Below, piece by piece: positions 58,704-64,000 of a DNA stretch of 64,000 nt. A model generated the notes under the pieces. It made no database searches. It saw nothing but the letters and a program-made list of their open reading frames with translations, and was not told the DNA's origin. The position numbers and the translations under genes were made by a program. Positions within the stretch are counted from its first letter, which is position 1; each line of letters opens with the position of its first letter. The DNA lies in the NCBI GenBank assembly GCA_013398015.1, contig VZRR01011619.1, forward strand, positions 645,007 through 709,006. Reading direction: 5' to 3'. The stretch comes from Oreocharis arfaki. Lineage: Eukaryota; Chordata; Aves; Passeriformes; Paramythiidae.

Positions 58704-60005
58704 ATGAAACTGAATAATCACAAGTTTATGGGGCCTGATGACACGGACCCCAGGATCCTGAAGGATTGATGGTTGATGTAATTGCTAAGGCACTCTCCCT
58801 GAAATATGGAAACTCATGGTGATCAGGCAAGGTCAGTGGCAGGAGGGGAGAAAGGAAGATGGGGAATTACAGACCAGGGAGCCTAACGTCTGTGTCTGGG
58901 AAGATGATGGAATAGATCTTCATGGAAGGAATGCTAAGGCACATGCAAAACAAAGAGATGACCTGAGACAGTCAGGCATTTCACCAGTGGCAAATTATAC
59001 CTGGCCAATCTGGTTGCCTTCTATGACAGAAAGACTACGACAGTTAATAGAGGAAGACTGATGGATGTTATCTACCCAAGATTTTGTGAGTTCTTAAATA
59101 CTGTTGCACATGACATCCTTGTTTCCATGTTGGAGAGAAGTGGATTTGAAGAGTGAACTATTCAGTGAGTAAGGAATTGGCTGGATGAGTGGAACCAGGG
59201 AGTTTTGGTTAGTGTCTCTGTGGAGGCTGGTGACTTGTGATGCCTCTCAGGGGTCTGTCTTGGGAGCACTGCTCTTTACTATCTTTATCAATGACATAGA
59301 CAGTGGGATCAAGGGCACCTTCGGCAAGTTTGCAAATGACACCAGAGTGCTGCTGTTGACACAACCGATGATGGATGCCATCCAAGGGGACCTGGACAAA
59401 CTTCAGCAGTATTGTCACAAAAACTTCATGAAGTTCAACAAGTACAAGTGTAAGGTTTTACATCAGGGTCAGGGAAGTCCCAGACATGAGTAAGCCTGAG
59501 TGAAGAGCTCACTGAGAGCATTCCTGTGAAGAACAGTTCTTGTGAAAGGAAGCTGGACATCAGCCAGCAGTGTGTGCTTGCAGTCCAGAAAGCCAAGAAT
59601 ATCCTGGGCTGCATCAAAAAGAACGGACAGCAGGCCAAGGGAGGTGATTCTCCTGCTTCTACTCTGCCCCCTTGAGATCATGGTGATTCAGGATTGGGAC
59701 CACAAAATGAGGAAGACATGGACCTGTCAGAGAGACAAGATCATAAAAATGGTCCTGGAGGATGAAAGGGCTAGAACATCTCTCCTATGAAGACAGGCTG
59801 ACAGAGCTGGAGACTTTTGTCCTGAAGATGGGAAGGCTATGGGAACACCTCATTTCAGCCTTTCAGTACTTGAAGAGGGCTTATAAAAGAGAGGGAGACT
59901 GACTATATACACAGGCAGATAGTGATAAGACAAGTGGAAATAGTTTTAAACTTACAGAGGAGATACTTATATTAGATATTTAAAAGAAATTCTTTACTGT
60001 GAAGG
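58704..60005 (+). mobile_element. CR1 LINE, left part, interrupted by an LTR
   Basis: The + strand follows CR1 ORF2 from just before the RT fingers ('aataatcacaagtttatggg') through the RT core ('cctctcaggggtctgtcttg', 'ttggctggatgagtggaacc') and the C-terminal domain, up to 'ttctttactgtgaagg'. There it stops in mid-element at 60,005. The remaining 3' end reappears at 60,661. The element is 5' truncated and its frames are broken in several places. Confidence 0.93.
59185..59493 (+). pseudogene. CR1 ORF2 RT palm fragment with FAND in place of FADD
   Basis: The 102-codon frame carries 'GSVLGALLFTIFINDIDSGI', followed by 'KFANDTRVLLL', and later 'NFMKFNKYKCKVLHQGQG', all in the order of CR1 RT. 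The first Asp of the FADD metal-binding box is Asn. Upstream, motif A (59,064 onward) reads 'DVIYPRFCEFLNTV', where the catalytic Leu-Asp became Pro-Arg. Both catalytic sites are thus lost. It sits in the longest open part of the LTR-interrupted CR1. Confidence 0.9.
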
Positions 60006-60660
60006 TGTGGGAGAATGGTGAAAATGATTACTGGCTCAAAACAACTGAAGTGTGTGTGTGTATGCAGGGAACAGGACAAGGTCTGAGGAAAGTGTGACTG
60101 CTCCACACTCCACCTGCCTGGGGGTTTTAGCCCAGCTTTCAGTCACTGGCACACCTGGAATACTGGAAGCAATGCCACACATCCCACCCTGGAGGCCCAG
60201 TCTAGCTCCAGGGTGCCAGATGACTGGAAGCCCCACCTAGGAGAGGGAGTGGCCACAGGAAGCCAGAGAAATAAGAGCCATTGCACAAAGACTATGGTCA
60301 TTTTCCTATTGTCCTTGGATTTTACAGCAGCTGAGACCCCGCTAGATCCAAGGCAGTAGCTATTTCTTTCTTTTCTCTCTCTTGTCCTTTCTCTCCTTTT
60401 CTACTCCTAATTTTGTCTTCCTGAAATTTGGGTAACTTAGAGTTTTTTTGGTTAGAGTCAATGTTCTAAGAAATGCTTTATTTTGATTGAATATTTGTTT
60501 TAAATTTTGCCAAATTCCTGATCTTCTAAGATTTGCCAGTAAAGTTTGTTTTTAATTTCCCAGGAACTTTTGTCAAGTTTTTCTTTGTGCCACCTCAGGG
60601 AAAAGTAGTGCCTTAAGACCTTTTAAAATACACTCAGAGAGGGAAGACCAGGGCTTTATA
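60006..60660. mobile_element. 655-bp LTR-like insertion inside a CR1
   Basis: The CR1 on the left breaks after aagg (60,002-60,005) and resumes on the right with aagg (60,661-60,664), so a 4-bp target duplication brackets the insert. The insert starts TGTGGG and ends TTTATA, where an intact LTR would end in CA. It has an LTR-like order on the + strand: a GT run (60,050-60,061), a GC-richer part, 'gctgagaccccgctagatcc', a C/T-rich tract (60,363-60,420), an AT-rich part with an 'agtaaagtttg' stretch, and 'ccacctcagggaaaagtagt'. I recall similar avian ERV LTRs but cannot name the family. No retroviral coding sequence is present, so a solo LTR is the simplest reading. Confidence 0.65.
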
Positions 60661-60852
60661 AAGGGTGACGAGATACTGTTAACAGGTTGCTCAGAAAAGT
60701 TGTGGATGCGTCATCCCTGGAAGTGTTCAAGACCAGGTTGGATGGGGCTTTGAGCAACCTGGTCTAGCGATGGTGTTCCTATCTTTGGCAGTGGGGTTGG
60801 AACTAGATGATCTTTAAAGTCCTTTGCAATCCAAATTATTCTGTGATTGTAG
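60661..60852 (+). mobile_element. CR1 LINE, right part (3' end) of the interrupted element
   Basis: It continues the 58,704-60,005 element with 'acaggttgctcagaaaagtt', 'ccctggaagtgttcaagacc', 'ggttggatggggctttgagc', 'aacctggtctagcgatggtg', 'actagatgatctttaaagtc' and the terminal 'attattctgtgattgtag'. Joining across the insert restores normal CR1 order, so the insertion is younger than the CR1. Confidence 0.93.
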
Positions 60853-63107
60853 TACACATCTACCGGTATGATTCAGCAGGGCACTCATGTACAGGACTTG
60901 AAATACTTGGTCCTCTTCAGCTAATACCCCCAAGAGCATTCTATTCTAGTTTTTCATGTCAATGAGGCCAGTGTTTTCTTGAATTAGAGACATTTTATAT
61001 GTGTAAGCAGGAGATAGTAAAAGAAACATGCTGCTATGTTTACCATAGTTCTGCTGTATATGCTTAAATAACTGCAAAAAGGTAAGGGTAGTAAAAATGA
61101 CCATGTGTCTGAACTAAGAAATATGCACATTTTGATGTAGACGTGACAAATATTCTGTGATAGATCACACAGCAGAGTCCTCATGGTCTGTAACATGGGG
61201 AATGCCATGCACTAGCAGTTATTGAGCTGAAGGGGTTGTTTATTTGTCTTTCACCCTGCGCCTGGTACCCAACATGACATGTGCACAAGTCACCATGCCA
61301 AATCTTCTGCTATTATTCTTTCCTGATCAATAACTGCAGCCTTGTGGCAGTGTGGTTATGACAGAATCAGATACTGATGCTGAAGATCTGTACTTAAAAA
61401 GATTTAGATTACTGTATTGCTTTAACAGTGAATTGCCTTCCAAATCCACACTTAATACTACAACTTACATTGGCTTATAAAGTTGAAGTGTCACTCTTAC
61501 ATCCATATATTGTATTTTGGCCATTTATTTTCAGACTGGCTTGCTAGGCTGAAACAAAATGAGACTACTCCAGCTACCAAGATATTTCTTGAGGCCCATC
61601 ACCACAGCACCTTTCAATCCTTTTGAAAGGAATAAGAGCTGCCTGAGAGCAGTAATAATCAGTCAGAACAGGCCAAGCAACAGAGCAAGAACACAAGTCA
61701 AAGTTATTAATTATCAGTGTCTAATTTTTTTTCGCTCTATGAATGAGTAGATTGCTTTGGTTGCATAGGAAGATAGAGATGGCATGACATAATATACAGA
61801 ATTTTTACACAGAGCTTTTCTTTGCTTTTGCTTTTGTTTTAAAAGATTAGCAAATGGAATACTAGCTCAGCTACCTCAAAGAAGGAGAGAAAGAAAAAAG
61901 TTGTCATAACACTGGGAAAAGCATTTGCTTAAGGTTAGAATCTTGAGGAAAGTGGTCTTCTGTCTTATGATGGGGTAGATATTGGTTCAGGAGAAGTACT
62001 ATCTACTACATTTTTCACAATATCTATTTGCTTTTTTTTTCTTAATTGGTTCAAAAATACCTAGGGAAATAAACCTTATGGCTAGTTAAGACTAATAGAA
62101 AGAGGCAAACCTGGACCAACAGACATCCTGCTGGATGTGAAGGAACTTGTTATGAAGTCTTTGTGTCACCTCTGCGCTATCATACAGAATCACGCTCATG
62201 GTTTTGGTGGATGGGGAAGATTACGGCTGAATGCTGTAATATCCTTTCAGAAACAGCTTCTTGTCCAGGACCATGTCTTGCCAGTGCATATTTCTTTCAG
62301 TTTAAACCCTCTTGTGTTCAGGCAGCAGAAAGAAGTGAAACTGATACTATATTTTACTACCTTGTTCCAATTTTCTTTCGCTTGATTGGTTTTTGTTTCT
62401 TTGTTCCAGGCTAAATGTCCTTCCCAGATGACATGAAGCACTGAGTCTAGCCATGATCTTGCCTTAGATATCTTTCATGGGCAATTTAGGGTTTTGTATG
62501 CATGTCAATAATTGCTTAAATATGTATTCTGCGTGTAGTATTTGGACACTCTTATCCCACTATTTCCCTGCTCACAGTAAAACTTTAAGGTAATTCCACA
62601 TAAACAGAAATATTGTCCTCTTCTGAGATTGGCAAAACAAACCACGAAGAAAGAAGAAGAAATTATTTAAAACAGCAGAAACTTCCCTCCCATAGGTTCT
62701 GAAATTTAACAGAAAATTTAATTAAACTGGATGAATATAATTATGATTGTTCTTTGAAACTGTAGATAGAAACCTGTGTCAAACACTACCTGGAGAAGGA
62801 GTTTGTTTTAGTCTAAAGGGTGAAAATTTCCCAAGATTGGTGCATTTTTTTATCATATTAAAACAATTAGAGGAAAAAAAATTATATTAAAATGACAGAA
62901 ATGGTAGTCATAGCTCTTTAAGATACTTAAGGTAGACTCCATGTTTAAAATGTCTAGAAATGGATAATTATAAAGGAGGCTGCAGAGTGGCAGACAAAAG
63001 AGAAAGAATTAAAAAAGAAAAGCAAAATGTTTTCATACTTTGCAGTCAGCTTTTCTCCAGAAACTATGCATACTTTCAGATGTGTGGGGAAAGAGAATAT
63101 AAAGTCA
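60853..63107. other. Unique sequence, no gene seen
   Basis: No recognised repeat. Two overlapping + strand frames at 62,137-62,414 (82 and 83 codons) and a - strand frame at 60,984-61,208 have no known relatives that I recognise and no supporting signals. Confidence 0.6.
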
Positions 63108-63269
63108 TCCTGGGTTGCAGTGTATTCTATTACCATCTTCGTGAGCTGTGAAACCAGGTGGGGCAGTGCTTCTTTGCCTCCTCCCTCCGGACCATCTTCT
63201 GTTAATGGGAGCATTTGTGCCTTGCCAAAGGACTCATAGATAACGGGCTCTGGACTATCTCCTGTTAAT

Positions 63270-63473
63270 NNNNNNNNNNNNNNNNNNNNNNNNNNNNNNN
63301 NNNNNNNNNNNNNNNNNNNNNNNNNNNNNNNNNNNNNNNNNNNNNNNNNNNNNNNNNNNNNNNNNNNNNNNNNNNNNNNNNNNNNNNNNNNNNNNNNNNN
63401 NNNNNNNNNNNNNNNNNNNNNNNNNNNNNNNNNNNNNNNNNNNNNNNNNNNNNNNNNNNNNNNNNNNNNNNNN
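63270..63473. other. Assembly gap (204 N)
   Basis: The gap starts directly after the second copy of an approximately 63-bp repeat unit in the LTR. Repeat-length uncertainty is the likely cause. The long frame crossing it on the - strand (62,954-63,541) is mostly unknown residues and is not a gene. Confidence 0.95.
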
Positions 63474-63566
63474 TGCCTGGCAGCCGAGAAGGCTGCACTG
63501 GGTGACTGTGCTGGTTTTTTTTTAAGAACTGCCATAGTCATTGTTGTTTATTGTTTTGTTTTGTTT

Positions 63567-63580
63567 TATATATATATATA
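63567..63580. repeat. (TA)7 microsatellite within the LTR
   Basis: Seven TA units follow a TTGTTTT-rich stretch inside the LTR. Confidence 0.8.
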
Positions 63581-63740
63581 AGTAAAGAATTGTTTTTCAT
63601 ATTTCTCATATCCTTGCCTGAAAGCCCCTTAATTTCAAATTTATAATAATCTGGAGGGAAGGGGGTTGCATTTTTCCATTTCAAGGGGGGCTTCTGCCTT
63701 CCTTAGCAGATGCCTGTCTTTCAAACCAAGGCAAAAGTCA

Positions 63741-63879
63741 AGATTGACATCTATGGAAAACTATGTAGAAATGTAATTTCCAGGAATGACAAAAAGGAAA
63801 CCTAGCAGAAATGAGAAAGATTAGTTTAAATTTTTTCTAAATAACGTAGAAGATTAAATAGTGAATGAGACTGGACACC
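63741..63879. other. Short unique spacer
   Basis: It separates the LTR from the terminal CR1. Nothing is recognised. Confidence 0.5.
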
Positions 63880-64000
63880 AACAAGAATTTTTTTATGATG
63901 AGGGTGGTGAGATACCAGACAGGTCACCCTCAGTTGTGGATATCCCCCTAAAACTATTCCAAGGTCAGGAACTTTGAGCAATCTGTTGTGGTGAAAAATG
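63880..64000 (+). mobile_element. CR1 LINE fragment, cut by the window end
   Basis: It reads 'ttatgatgagggtggtgaga', 'taccagacaggtcaccctca', 'gttgtggatatcccc', 'actattccaaggtcaggaac' and 'tttgagcaatctg', the CR1 segment that precedes the 3' end. The terminal octamers would lie beyond 64,000. 5' truncated. Confidence 0.85.

Larger units (their letters stand above)
63108..63733 (+). mobile_element. Solitary avian ERV-type LTR containing an assembly gap
   Basis: A 7-bp direct repeat aaagtca lies at 63,101-63,107 and again at 63,734-63,740, which fits a target duplication around the element. The right end reads 'tgcctgaaagccccttaatt', 'gagggaaggggg', 'ccttccttagcagatgcctg', 'tctttcaaaccaaggca', the ending I associate with an avian ERVL-class LTR. 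A TA run (63,567-63,580) is followed by 'agtaaagaattg', in a typical polyadenylation-region position. In the left part, 'ggaccatcttctgttaat' (63,189-63,206) and 'ggactatctcctgttaat' (63,252-63,269) suggest tandem repeats of about 63 bp, and the N gap begins right after the second. No retroviral genes are visible. Confidence 0.65.

Noticed and set aside
62954..63541. 195-codon - strand open frame
   Set aside because: It spans the 204-N gap and lies over an LTR; the known part has no recognised domain.
1..64000. Operons, defence systems, prophage or other prokaryotic systems
   Set aside because: CR1 and LTR content and the absence of coding density show vertebrate nuclear DNA; no ribosome-binding-site-led gene string exists on either strand.

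Overview
The window looks like AT-rich, gene-poor nuclear DNA from a bird. The main evidence is at least ten fragments of CR1 (chicken repeat 1) LINE retrotransposons, most with the characteristic avian 3' end (a 'ggttggactagatgatc' type block followed by attctatgatt-like octamers). There are also four LTR-type repeats that resemble avian endogenous-retrovirus LTRs. A non-avian sauropsid cannot be fully excluded from sequence alone. No prokaryotic gene organisation is present, and I found no host protein-coding exon, tRNA, rRNA or CRISPR array that I can support. Nearly all ATG-started open frames are short (60-130 codons), as expected by chance. The exceptions are pieces of CR1 ORF2 (endonuclease, linker, reverse transcriptase), all broken.

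Layout. 1-720: a perfect tandem copy of about 248 bp joined by a single N. 720-17,324: mostly unique AT-rich sequence with three CR1 pieces (2,091-2,226 +; 7,261-7,700 -; 11,452-13,525 -, the last about 2 kb with RT remnants). 17,325-22,170: a long + strand CR1, then a - strand CR1 fragment, with 1,772 bp of this block (18,622-20,393) repeated immediately after a single N (20,395-22,170) at near identity. 22,171-32,000: unique sequence with one unassigned GC-richer island. 32,000-34,455: an unusual + strand CR1 that keeps its 5' part and lacks its 3' part. 34,456-58,700: mainly unique sequence with a 136-N gap in a GC-rich spot (40,399-40,534), two LTR-like repeats (about 44,755-45,400 and 52,105-52,626), and two CR1 3' ends. 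58,704-60,852: a CR1 split by a 655-bp LTR-like insertion with a 4-bp target duplication. 63,108-63,733: an LTR with a 204-N gap inside it. 63,880 to the end: a CR1 that runs out of the window.

The elements do not form a cooperating gene system. The history is one of repeated retrotransposon insertion and decay in a non-coding region, probably intergenic or inside a very large intron. The two single-N junctions with near-identical flanks are best read as uncollapsed contig overlaps or unmerged haplotypes, not biological duplications. I found no convincing undescribed biological system. The most useful leads are the assembly duplications, the nested LTR, the atypical CR1 at 32-34 kb, the GC-rich gap, and a few complex unique blocks that might be conserved non-coding elements.
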